Shown one piece after another: positions 1-6,371 of a stretch of 17,462 nt of DNA. The DNA comes from Labilibaculum sp. (GTDB lineage: Bacteria; Bacteroidota; Bacteroidia; Bacteroidales; Marinifilaceae). The translations under genes and the position numbers were made by a program. The number at the start of each line of letters is the position of its first letter. The stretch's first letter is position 1. The DNA lies in assembly GCA_016743925.1 (NCBI GenBank), contig JADGFH010000036.1, positions 1 to 17,462 on the forward strand. The letters are read 5' to 3'. The notes beneath the pieces were generated by a model that was given only the letters and a program-made list of their open reading frames with translations, was not told the DNA's origin and made no database searches.

Positions 1-10
1 GTATAATAGT

Positions 11-1765
11 CTAATTCTGTGGTATAGAAAATTTAAATATGCTCCCCTTCCCTATTTCACTTTCTATCCAAATTTCACCTTTATGCATTTCGACAAATTC
101 CTTACAAAGCAATAAGCCCAAGCCAGTTCCTGCTTCCTTGTTTGTTCCCTCTTTTGAATGGCAATAGCCTATCCGAAATAATTTATCAATATCTTCTTTT
201 TTCATCCCAACGCCATTATCAGCAACAGCAACAATCAAGTGTTTCTCTTTTTGTTCAGTACTAATTGTTAATTCTCCTCCTGAATTGGTAAACTTTATAG
301 CGTTTGTGATTAAATTTCTCAATATGGTATTGATCATTTCCTTATCAGCTACAAGTGAAATATTTTGAGGAATATCTTTAAAAATAGTGATGGACTTTTG
401 ATGGGCAGCATCGTTTGACAACTCTAACACCTCATCGATTATATCCACTAAATCAGCATGTTCTGGGTTAAATTTAATTCTTCCTGTTTGAGCTTGTGAC
501 CATTCTAAGAGATTTTTAAGCAGATTCATTGCTCGTTCTGAGGAACCTTGAATAATCGTGGCGTATTTACCAACTCGCTCATAATCACCTTTACGAATTT
601 GATCCAAAATAAGATCACTAAAGCCAATAACATTATTAAAAGGACTTTTTAAATCGTGCCCAATAATAGAGAAAAAACGATCCTTAGTAGCATTCAACTC
701 CTTTAAACGGATTTCATTTTCTTTGATAATTTGTTCTGTTTGTTTTCGTTCAGTAATATCACGAACGTTAATAATAACCGAATTAATTGCAGGGTTATCT
801 ATTTGATTGCTACCAAAAGCTTCGAGATAAACCCAATTTCCATTTTTATGGCGATGTCGGTATTGCACCCCTCCGCTTCCCTTATTATCAACGATATTTA
901 GGAAATCTTTTAACACTGATTCTTGATCTTCAGGATGAATCAACATTTTTATAACAGGAACATTTATTAGTTCGTCGGCTTTGAAACCCAGAATTTTCTC
1001 ACAAGACTCACTCACATAATGTTGAATTCCTTTAGAATCAACAAGAACGATCATATCAAATGAATTCTTTATGAGTCCTTTAAACAATTCTTCCTGTGTT
1101 GAAATTTCAGTCAGCAAACGCTTATTAAACATCAAAGTAAGGTTGTAAGCAAGGAATAGAAAAGTAATTTGATTGGCTATGATAAAGCCTGTTTCAGAGT
1201 CATTTGATTTAAAATAAGAAGTAATTGAGTAATCTCCGTTTAAAAGATAAAATATCCGCCATACATAGATCAAGCTATAAATGAGGAAAATTATACCAAC
1301 TCCTCTTGCCATACTTCTCATAGTAGCAGGTGTATTTTTCAACATGAACCATGCACTCTGAGAAAAAATATAAAATAAAACAAAGGATGAAATAAGAACT
1401 CTTGCAAAGAGTATTGGACTGAAATAGGCAAAATAAAAATGAACAAGAAAATAGACAAATATTAAAATGTAGTTATGAAGTTGAGGATCTCTTTTCCCGA
1501 AAAAACGTTGGAGCCCAATTAGCATCATAACTCCTGATGAGAAAATTAAGGTATTTCCTACCGTCATTGAAATCCAATCAGGAATAACACCCCGCATAAA
1601 AATCAAAAAAGTTCCTATTGAATTAAAGACAAAGCAAAGCAGTATAAAAATTGTACCCGTGAATCTCTTTTTAATTTGTAAAAATAGAAGAGCAATTACA
1701 GCTAAGCTTACAATATTCGTGATCAAATAGCTAATAAAGACTGTCGGGAAGTCGATTTGAAACAT
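11..1765 (-). CDS. Membrane-bound PAS-domain sensor histidine kinase
   Basis: This 584-aa protein is a sensor kinase that would autophosphorylate on histidine and pass the phosphate to a response regulator. The first ~215 residues hold about seven hydrophobic segments (roughly 10-30, 35-57, 65-85, 97-117, 119-137, 150-172, 195-213), probably an integral membrane sensor. A PAS domain follows (~225-340, ending in the usual DITERK linker). Next come a HisKA domain with the phospho-acceptor in GHDLKSPF (His370) and a HATPase_c domain (N-box NLITNAIKF, G1 ADNGVGM, G2 GTGLGL). All catalytic motifs look intact. It starts with ATG and ends 11 bases from the window edge. A 245-bp gap containing a terminator separates it from the upstream gene, so it is probably transcribed alone. 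No response regulator is adjacent, so partner and ligand are unknown. Confidence 0.93.
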   Translation of the reverse strand: MFQIDFPTVFISYLITNIVSLAVIALLFLQIKKRFTGTIFILLCFVFNSIGTFLIFMRGVIPDWISMTVGNTLIFSSGVMMLIGLQRFFGKRDPQLHNYILIFVYFLVHFYFAYFSPILFARVLISSFVLFYIFSQSAWFMLKNTPATMRSMARGVGIIFLIYSLIYVWRIFYLLNGDYSITSYFKSNDSETGFIIANQITFLFLAYNLTLMFNKRLLTEISTQEELFKGLIKNSFDMIVLVDSKGIQHYVSESCEKILGFKADELINVPVIKMLIHPEDQESVLKDFLNIVDNKGSGGVQYRHRHKNGNWVYLEAFGSNQIDNPAINSVIINVRDITERKQTEQIIKENEIRLKELNATKDRFFSIIGHDLKSPFNNVIGFSDLILDQIRKGDYERVGKYATIIQGSSERAMNLLKNLLEWSQAQTGRIKFNPEHADLVDIIDEVLELSNDAAHQKSITIFKDIPQNISLVADKEMINTILRNLITNAIKFTNSGGELTISTEQKEKHLIVAVADNGVGMKKEDIDKLFRIGYCHSKEGTNKEAGTGLGLLLCKEFVEMHKGEIWIESEIGKGSIFKFSIPQN

Positions 1766-1965
1766 ACAAATTGTTAATTAATAACCAATTAGATTACAAT
1801 CCGCTTTTAAGGTGACGCAAATGTGGTTATTGTCGGTCATCTAAATATAGTTATTTCTTACAAAAAAGCATATTCAAAACTCTAAATCATCTGCCTTATC
1901 CTCCACAGATATAATTAAAATACACATACTATTTCAGAAAGGTAAAAGCCTAAACAGTAGTCCAT

Positions 1966-1988
1966 AAAAAAAACGACATTACTGTCGG
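1966..1988 (-). terminator. Rho-independent terminator of the DUF6268-DUF4405 unit
   Basis: Read on the minus strand, a perfect 5-bp stem CGACA/TGTCG (1974-1978 and 1983-1987) with a 4-base loop is followed directly by eight T (A8 on the plus strand, 1966-1973). It begins 23 bases downstream of the end of the DUF4405 gene. It separates that unit from the histidine kinase at 11-1765. Confidence 0.85.
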
Positions 1989-2010
1989 CTTTAATTTTAA
2001 AATTCTTTAG

Positions 2011-2340
2011 TTATTTGAATGCATGCAAAGAAACCGAAATAACAATTAGTGCAACAAAGACAATAGCCAGTACTGCCTCTTTACTAATTAGCCTTCCTTT
2101 AACCTTTTGTAAATGCTTTATTAATACTATTCTATTTAATACAAGGTGAAAAATTACCAGTACAAAAAACAAAATCCCAGCACTGTTGTGAACAGTCATC
2201 CAAAACTCTCTTATGGGTGTTAGTTCCTCCAATTGTAATTCATGATTTATAAATCCTGAAATTGGTAAACTCAGCCCACTCAACAACATGCCTATAGAAT
2301 AAAATGCCCTGTAGTTAAATTTCTTTTCTACTCTCTCCAT
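2011..2340 (-). CDS. Small three-helix membrane protein, DUF4405-like
   Basis: A 109-aa integral membrane protein with three predicted hydrophobic segments (~13-31, ~53-72, ~88-107). It resembles DUF4405 proteins, short relatives of the membrane-embedded b-type cytochromes. Its histidines are His33, His51, His65 and His106. His51 and His65 are 14 residues apart across the second helix, a spacing known from haem-ligating helices, so haem binding is a reasonable but unproven inference. The start is ATG with a purine-rich AGGGAGAG just upstream, an unusually good Shine-Dalgarno sequence for this window. It lies 84 bp downstream of the DUF6268-like gene in the same direction and ahead of a strong terminator, so the two are probably one transcript. 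The physiological role is unknown; electron transfer at the inner membrane is one possibility. Confidence 0.7.
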   Translation of the reverse strand: MERVEKKFNYRAFYSIGMLLSGLSLPISGFINHELQLEELTPIREFWMTVHNSAGILFFVLVIFHLVLNRIVLIKHLQKVKGRLISKEAVLAIVFVALIVISVSLHAFK

Positions 2341-2424
2341 CTCTTCTCTCCCTAAAACTCTTAGATACTTGTTTTATATTTAATCAAATCCATTTCTGAT
2401 TATTATTGGTTGCTTAATCCTTAC

Positions 2425-3408
2425 TTATTTACCAAATGGAAGAATTGAGATTCCCACTTGAAAGTAGCCTGTCATACCTTGACTGTTAGTATAAATTGCA
2501 TCATCCGATGCGTCACCCTTTTCCATTAACCTACTATCTAGGATAGTCTGCACGCCCCCCTGAAAGCTTGCAATAAGAAACTTATTTAAACGATGTTCGT
2601 ATCTTAAACCTGTTTTAAGTTCTAGTTGAGAGTACTCCAATAAATCTTCGCCTAGGCCCTTATTTTCAGAATAGAATCCTGTATTATCTAATATACTTCC
2701 TATCGATAATCGTCCATTCTGTCCAATTGGTCGTTGGAACATTATTCTGTCTGGCAACAACATATCCATCTCCCATTTAGAGTCTTTAAACTTATGACTC
2801 CACATAAGTGTTGGTATTAAAGGGAACTGTTCTGATGGGTCGATAAATCCCATTGCTCCAAGCCCAAAAACTGTTCTCTCGGTTTTCTTCAGAAGGAAGG
2901 AGAATCCCAAAGATCCCTTAATACGACCAAACTTCTTCTCAGTTCCATCCGCTTTAATAGATCCCATATAAAGAATAGGCTTGTTAAATAATTGGGAAAA
3001 ACGCATGAGTTTAATTTCAGAAGCTAGATAATGGAAATCAGCTGTGCTATTGCGCTCGAAGTAGGTAGGTGTTAAATTATTTGGGATATCATCAAACTCG
3101 AATCGATTAAATTGATAATTTCCCAAAGCTATAATTTGCCATTTATTCTTTCTATAAACAGGAATATTTACAGTCGCATTAAATTTTTGTTGGTTCTTAA
3201 TTTTGGCATCTTGATAAACCTCATCGAATAATTCAGAGTCGAAATCTCGACTTAAACCCTGAGAGTATTCGAAGTTAAAAAGTCTTTCTTCTGGGAATTT
3301 TTCTTTGATCTTTTGTATGGCCCCCTTTTTAAGAGAATCGCTAGCCTGTTGCGCGTTTGCAAAAACAGTTATTAGAAGTAGTTGAGTAACAATTATAATC
3401 TTCTTCAT
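2425..3408 (-). CDS. Exported outer-membrane beta-barrel-like protein (DUF6268-like)
   Basis: A 327-aa protein with a clear signal peptide (MKKIII, hydrophobic core, ANAQQ cleavage region near residue 20). The mature part has many short alternating polar/aromatic stretches, as in a Bacteroidota outer-membrane barrel. I recognise similarity to the DUF6268 family, which has no assigned function. There is no TonB box, carboxypeptidase-like domain or SusD partner, so it is not a SusC-type transporter. It starts with ATG. It is first in a probable two-gene unit with the DUF4405-like gene. Its promoter region carries the FNR-like palindrome at 3471-3484 and a -7-like box at 3441-3448, so I infer control by the neighbouring Crp/Fnr regulator. 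The family assignment is less certain than the export signal. Confidence 0.7.
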   Translation of the reverse strand: MKKIIIVTQLLLITVFANAQQASDSLKKGAIQKIKEKFPEERLFNFEYSQGLSRDFDSELFDEVYQDAKIKNQQKFNATVNIPVYRKNKWQIIALGNYQFNRFEFDDIPNNLTPTYFERNSTADFHYLASEIKLMRFSQLFNKPILYMGSIKADGTEKKFGRIKGSLGFSFLLKKTERTVFGLGAMGFIDPSEQFPLIPTLMWSHKFKDSKWEMDMLLPDRIMFQRPIGQNGRLSIGSILDNTGFYSENKGLGEDLLEYSQLELKTGLRYEHRLNKFLIASFQGGVQTILDSRLMEKGDASDDAIYTNSQGMTGYFQVGISILPFGK

Positions 3409-3440
3409 TTCGACATCATTATTTAGTTATAAATGTGATG

Positions 3441-3448
3441 CAAAATAA
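3441..3448 (-). promoter_or_regulatory. Putative -7 promoter box for the DUF6268-like gene
   Basis: On the minus strand this reads TTATTTTG, a 7/8 match to the Bacteroidota -7 consensus TAnnTTTG. It lies 22 bp downstream of the palindrome at 3471-3484. It would give a transcription start near 3437 and a leader of about 28 bases before the ATG at 3408. There is no good -33 element, as expected for an activator-dependent promoter. Confidence 0.5.
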
Positions 3449-3470
3449 AGGTGCTCAAAATAGGCACGCA

Positions 3471-3484
3471 TTGACTTTCGTCAA
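3471..3484 (-). promoter_or_regulatory. FNR-like palindromic operator, copy 1
   Basis: This is a perfect inverted repeat, TTGAC-GAAA-GTCAA on the minus strand, close to the FNR consensus TTGATnnnnATCAA. It is identical in sequence and in orientation relative to the gene to the copy at 4224-4237, and the identity continues for three more bases (TGC). Its centre is about 30 bp upstream of the -7-like box, which places it near -41. It is probably bound by the Crp/Fnr protein encoded at 3523-4086. Confidence 0.75.
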
Positions 3485-3522
3485 TAACAACTAGTCCTGT
3501 TTATTTAAACATGTTAAAATTA

Positions 3523-4086
3523 TTAAATTCGCTTTTTCAAACGACTTAAACTTTCGGGGCTTATACCTAGGTAGGAAGCTATCATGTATTGGGGTATTTC
3601 CTGAACAAGTTTCGGATTTCGATTGAGAAGGTCAAGGTATCGTTCTTTAGGCGAGTCTTGCAAAAAGCTATCTATACGATCTGCAAGTTTTAGGTAAATT
3701 CGTTCAGTAACCTTGCGTCCTAATCTGTCCAATTTCGGATGTTTCTCATACATCTCTGACATATGCTTTTTTTTCAGCTTCCAAATAACACCATCTTGCA
3801 TGGATTCTATATAGTTTCTCGAAGGGGTATTAGTGAGGTAAGATCTATATTCCGAAAATACATCTCCCGAAAACCAAAACGTAATTATCTTCTCACTCCC
3901 ATCTTTCACATGGTAAAACCGAAAAAGTCCCGTTTCAATAAATGCAATAAAATCACCTACATCTCCTTCCGACAAAATTAACTCTCCCTTAGCACATTCC
4001 GTCTTATAAAAACCTTTACTGATATCTTCCCATTCTTCCTCCGTTAAGGGAACTAATTGTTCAAAATGCTGTCTAATTTTATCCAC
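3523..4086 (-). CDS. Crp/Fnr-family transcriptional regulator
   Basis: A 187-aa regulator of the Bacteroidota Crp/Fnr type. It has an N-terminal cyclic-nucleotide-binding-like beta-roll (~25-115; KGELILSEGD, FSGDVF), a dimerisation helix, and a C-terminal helix-turn-helix ending in SPESLSRLKKR. The recognition helix has Glu178, Ser181 and Arg182 in the E-x-x-S-R order that FNR uses to read TTGA half-sites, matching the TTGAC palindromes nearby. It lacks the FNR iron-sulphur cysteines, having only one Cys near residue 31. The canonical CRP phosphate-binding Arg-Ser pair is not clearly present, so neither oxygen nor cAMP can be assigned as the signal. The only usable start is GTG at 4086, because an in-frame TAA lies five codons upstream. 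It is divergent from the oxidoreductase/efflux genes. The 16-bp palindrome at 4127-4142 lies in its leader or promoter. Confidence 0.92.
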   Translation of the reverse strand: MDKIRQHFEQLVPLTEEEWEDISKGFYKTECAKGELILSEGDVGDFIAFIETGLFRFYHVKDGSEKIITFWFSGDVFSEYRSYLTNTPSRNYIESMQDGVIWKLKKKHMSEMYEKHPKLDRLGRKVTERIYLKLADRIDSFLQDSPKERYLDLLNRNPKLVQEIPQYMIASYLGISPESLSRLKKRI

Positions 4087-4126
4087 TTCCGATTGATATT
4101 AATTGATACCCATTTATATAAACAAC

Positions 4127-4142
4127 CTGAAAATATTTTCAG
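4127..4142. repeat. Perfect 16-bp palindrome upstream of the Crp/Fnr gene
   Basis: CTGAAAATATTTTCAG is a perfect palindrome with no spacer. It is centred about 48 bp upstream of the GTG start of the Crp/Fnr gene, in the divergent intergenic region. It differs from the TTGAC-type operators, so it is either a site for another regulator, an autoregulatory site of different type, or an AT-rich hairpin in the leader. No U-tract supports a terminator role. Confidence 0.45.
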
Positions 4143-4223
4143 ACATGGCTTAAATAATAGCCTTACAATATATAAATCAATTCTACACCTAGCAAATTCC
4201 GAAAAAGTACATCTAGCCATTTC

Positions 4224-4237
4224 TTGACGAAAGTCAA
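4224..4237 (+). promoter_or_regulatory. FNR-like palindromic operator, copy 2
   Basis: The perfect palindrome TTGACGAAAGTCAA is identical to copy 1 at 3471-3484 on the other strand, and TGC follows in both. It lies 23 bp upstream of the -7 box at 4261-4268, so its centre is near -41.5, the classic class II position for CRP/FNR activators. It faces the oxidoreductase-cyclase-efflux gene cluster. It is about 140 bp from the start of the regulator gene, so autoregulation is possible but less supported. Confidence 0.8.
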
Positions 4238-4260
4238 TGCTTTCAACCTGTTTTCACATG

Positions 4261-4268
4261 TAATTTTG
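4261..4268 (+). promoter_or_regulatory. -7 promoter box for the oxidoreductase/cyclase/efflux cluster
   Basis: TAATTTTG matches the Bacteroidota -7 consensus TAnnTTTG exactly. The implied transcription start is about 4272. That leaves only ~8 bases before the ATG at 4280 but ~32 bases before the ATG at 4304, which favours the latter as the translation start. There is no TTG-type -33 element; the palindrome at 4224-4237 occupies the activator position instead. Confidence 0.65.
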
Positions 4269-4303
4269 TAGCAGTTTTAATGCTTAAACGACTAGTGAGT
4301 ATT

Positions 4304-4918
4304 ATGAGATTATTAATTGTATTTAATCACCCCTACGAAGGAAGCTATTGCCACGCGGTTTTAAAATCTGTGATAAGGGGAGCTAAAAAAGCTAATCATG
4401 AGATTGATTTAATAAATCTTGATGAAGATGAGTTTGATCCAGTGATGAGAGCAAAAGATCTTAAGGCTTTTGTTATCGCCAAAGATCATCCCAAAGAATC
4501 GCTACAGCTATTAGATCCCAGAGTTTTGCAATATAAAAATCGTTTAATAAAAGCAGATCATCTTCTTTTCATTTTTCCCATATGGTGGGAACTCATGCCA
4601 GCCTTAACCAAAGGCTTTGTTGACAAACTAATATTTCCAGGCATTGCTTACGATACCAATAAAAATGGTACAGGTTTCAAAAGTAGGCTAACAAGTTTAA
4701 AAGGAGTTACAATGATCACCACTATGAATACGCAATCTATAGTCTATAAGTTATTGTTAGGGAATGCAATAAAGAGAGCAATGCTACTGGGTACATTTTG
4801 GAAAATAGGTGTTCCTAATAGAAAATGGATCAACTTGAATTTTGTAAAATTCTCTTCGTATGAAAAACGTAAAAAGTGGCTTGTTTCTATTGAAAATAGA
4901 ATTGTCAATTTAGCTTAA
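4304..4918 (+). CDS. Flavodoxin-fold NAD(P)H oxidoreductase (quinone reductase-like)
   Basis: A cytoplasmic protein of the Flavodoxin_2 family (MdaB/KefF/NQO-like), expected to bind FMN or FAD and reduce quinones or other electrophiles with NAD(P)H. The first strand LLIVFNHPYEGS forms the flavin-phosphate loop. The hallmark segment FPIWWELMPALTKGF is followed by DKLIFPGIAY, as is typical of the family. An upstream in-frame ATG at 4280 would add eight residues. I prefer 4304 because the family begins right at this first beta-strand and because the promoter leaves a more normal leader. It is the first gene after the FNR-like operator and -7 box, followed after 25 bp by the cyclase gene. Its length (204 aa) is normal. 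The physiological substrate cannot be read from the sequence; a redox or electrophile-stress role is inferred. Confidence 0.88.
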   Translation: MRLLIVFNHPYEGSYCHAVLKSVIRGAKKANHEIDLINLDEDEFDPVMRAKDLKAFVIAKDHPKESLQLLDPRVLQYKNRLIKADHLLFIFPIWWELMPALTKGFVDKLIFPGIAYDTNKNGTGFKSRLTSLKGVTMITTMNTQSIVYKLLLGNAIKRAMLLGTFWKIGVPNRKWINLNFVKFSSYEKRKKWLVSIENRIVNLA

Positions 4919-4943
4919 AGAACCTGTTCTAATATTTAAAAAG

Positions 4944-5996
4944 ATGCCTAAATATTTCCGCTACATAATTCGTTACTTCTTTATTACAATTACCGCATTT
5001 GCTTTTTGGACTATTCTTCGAGAATACGGACAAGAAGTAATTTCCAATCACGAAACTCTAAGTCTTTGGGAGGAAATCAGGTTTCATCTTATTATTAGTG
5101 CTATTGCATCGGTAATTTGGGCTAGTCAAGATTATTTTATAGAAAATAAGATATTTAAAAAGGTATCCTTGGGGAAGGTAATCTTGATCTATGTATCTAG
5201 TTATTTACTAACGATTATCTTTCTTATCTCATTTGCAATAAGGCTAACAACTCGAATTCTAGATTCCGAATTCAATCTACAAATTTATTCTAGTCGCATA
5301 TTCGATGACGATATGTTATTACTAACTGTTTACTGGTTTATCATTATTTTCATTTCAATATTCACCAAAGAGATTGATAAAAAATTAGGCCCGGGTAATC
5401 TTTGGAAATTCTTAGGAGGCAAGTTTTATAGCCCCAAAGAAGAAAACAGGGTATTTATGTTCTTGGATCTTAAATCTTCTACCCCAATTGCCGAAGAAAT
5501 CGGTCACATCCAATACAGTAAATTCATTCAAGACTGCTTTCAGGATTTAGATGTGGTAAGCAAATACAAGGCAGAAATCTATCAGTATGTAGGCGATATG
5601 GTCGTATTAAGCTGGCCAATAAAAATTGGCTTACTTAATTCGAATTGCTTGAAAACATATTTTGCATTTAAAGAGGCATTAAATAATAGGTCGAGATACT
5701 ACATGATTACATACGGACTTGTTCCTGAATTTAGAGCTGGCCTTAACATGGGAGAAATTGTGGTTGCTGAAGTAGGGAATATAAAAACTGAAATTGCCTA
5801 TCATGGCGATGTTATTAATACTACCGCAAGAATACAAAGTGAATGCAGTCGATTAAATATTGAAATTCTTATTTCTGAAAATCTTCAAGAATCATTTAAA
5901 AATGATTCTACCATAATGATTGAGTTAATAGAGCAAGTTCAATTAAAAGGCAAAAAGGAATTAACCAATCTATATTCGGTAACTCTTACAGAATGA
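4944..5996 (+). CDS. Membrane-anchored class III adenylate/guanylate cyclase
   Basis: A 350-aa protein with four predicted transmembrane helices in the first ~150 residues, then a class III cyclase homology domain (~168-345) on the cytoplasmic side. Metal-binding aspartates are visible as Asp175 in FLDLKSST and Asp218 in QYVGDMVV. The transition-state pair is Asn292 and Arg296 (INTTAR). Catalytic residues therefore look complete. The substrate-selecting positions differ from textbook adenylate cyclases: the Lys position appears to be Gln214 and the Asp/Thr position Ala285, so cAMP versus cGMP cannot be assigned. It lies 25 bp after the oxidoreductase gene and close to the next gene, probably on the same transcript. 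It sits in a cluster governed by a Crp/Fnr protein, but a cNMP link between the two is only a hypothesis, because that regulator lacks an obvious phosphate-binding cassette. Confidence 0.9.
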   Translation: MPKYFRYIIRYFFITITAFAFWTILREYGQEVISNHETLSLWEEIRFHLIISAIASVIWASQDYFIENKIFKKVSLGKVILIYVSSYLLTIIFLISFAIRLTTRILDSEFNLQIYSSRIFDDDMLLLTVYWFIIIFISIFTKEIDKKLGPGNLWKFLGGKFYSPKEENRVFMFLDLKSSTPIAEEIGHIQYSKFIQDCFQDLDVVSKYKAEIYQYVGDMVVLSWPIKIGLLNSNCLKTYFAFKEALNNRSRYYMITYGLVPEFRAGLNMGEIVVAEVGNIKTEIAYHGDVINTTARIQSECSRLNIEILISENLQESFKNDSTIMIELIEQVQLKGKKELTNLYSVTLTE

Positions 5997-6039
5997 GCTC
6001 TTAGCCATGGCAATATTCATTTATAAAAAAACAGAGCAT

Positions 6040-6282
6040 ATGATAGAAGTTTTTAAAACGAATATAACTGATCGGAATAGCATGAGAAGTGCTTCTAAAG
6101 TTTTGTATCAAACTTTAAATATCACAAACGTAACTTTTGATTTAAAAGATTGCAATACAATATTAAAAATAGAATCTGATACTAATTGTAACCAAATCGT
6201 TATTGAAAAACTCAATAACTGGGGGTTTGAATGTGAGTTGCTATCTACTCGTTTAGATTCTATTTCAGCACCTTCTACATAG
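6040..6282 (+). CDS. Small HMA-like (ferredoxin-fold) protein without metal site
   Basis: An 80-aa soluble protein. The pattern of strand (IEVFKTNI), helix, strand (NVTFDLKDCN), strand (TILKIES), helix, strand (FECELLS) looks like a beta-alpha-beta-beta-alpha-beta ferredoxin-like fold similar to heavy-metal-associated domains. The CxxC metal motif is absent; the cysteines are scattered. I recall similar short proteins starting MIEVFKTN in other Bacteroidota, all without known function. Because of this, and because of the A-rich sequence just upstream, I choose the ATG at 6040 over the in-frame ATG at 6007, which would add 11 residues. It lies 43 bp after the cyclase gene and 89 bp before the efflux channel gene, so it is likely co-transcribed. 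A role in sensing or protein-protein contact is possible; no function is assigned. Confidence 0.7.
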   Translation: MIEVFKTNITDRNSMRSASKVLYQTLNITNVTFDLKDCNTILKIESDTNCNQIVIEKLNNWGFECELLSTRLDSISAPST

Positions 6283-6371
6283 GTTCAGTTTATTAACTCT
6301 GGCACTCACTCCAAATTATTTCTCATATACTTGAATAAGGCAATTCATTTGATTCAAAATTTTAAAAAGTC

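Noticed and set aside
3767..3774. Eight-base homopolymer within the Crp/Fnr gene
   Set aside because: It encodes a run of lysines in frame (LKKKH) normal for the family, and there is no sign of a frameshift, so phase variation is not supported.
4092..4108. Direct repeat ATTGATA spaced by 10 bases near the Crp/Fnr start
   Set aside because: It contains TTGAT half-sites but in direct, not inverted, orientation and next to the start codon. This is weak evidence for an operator in AT-rich DNA.
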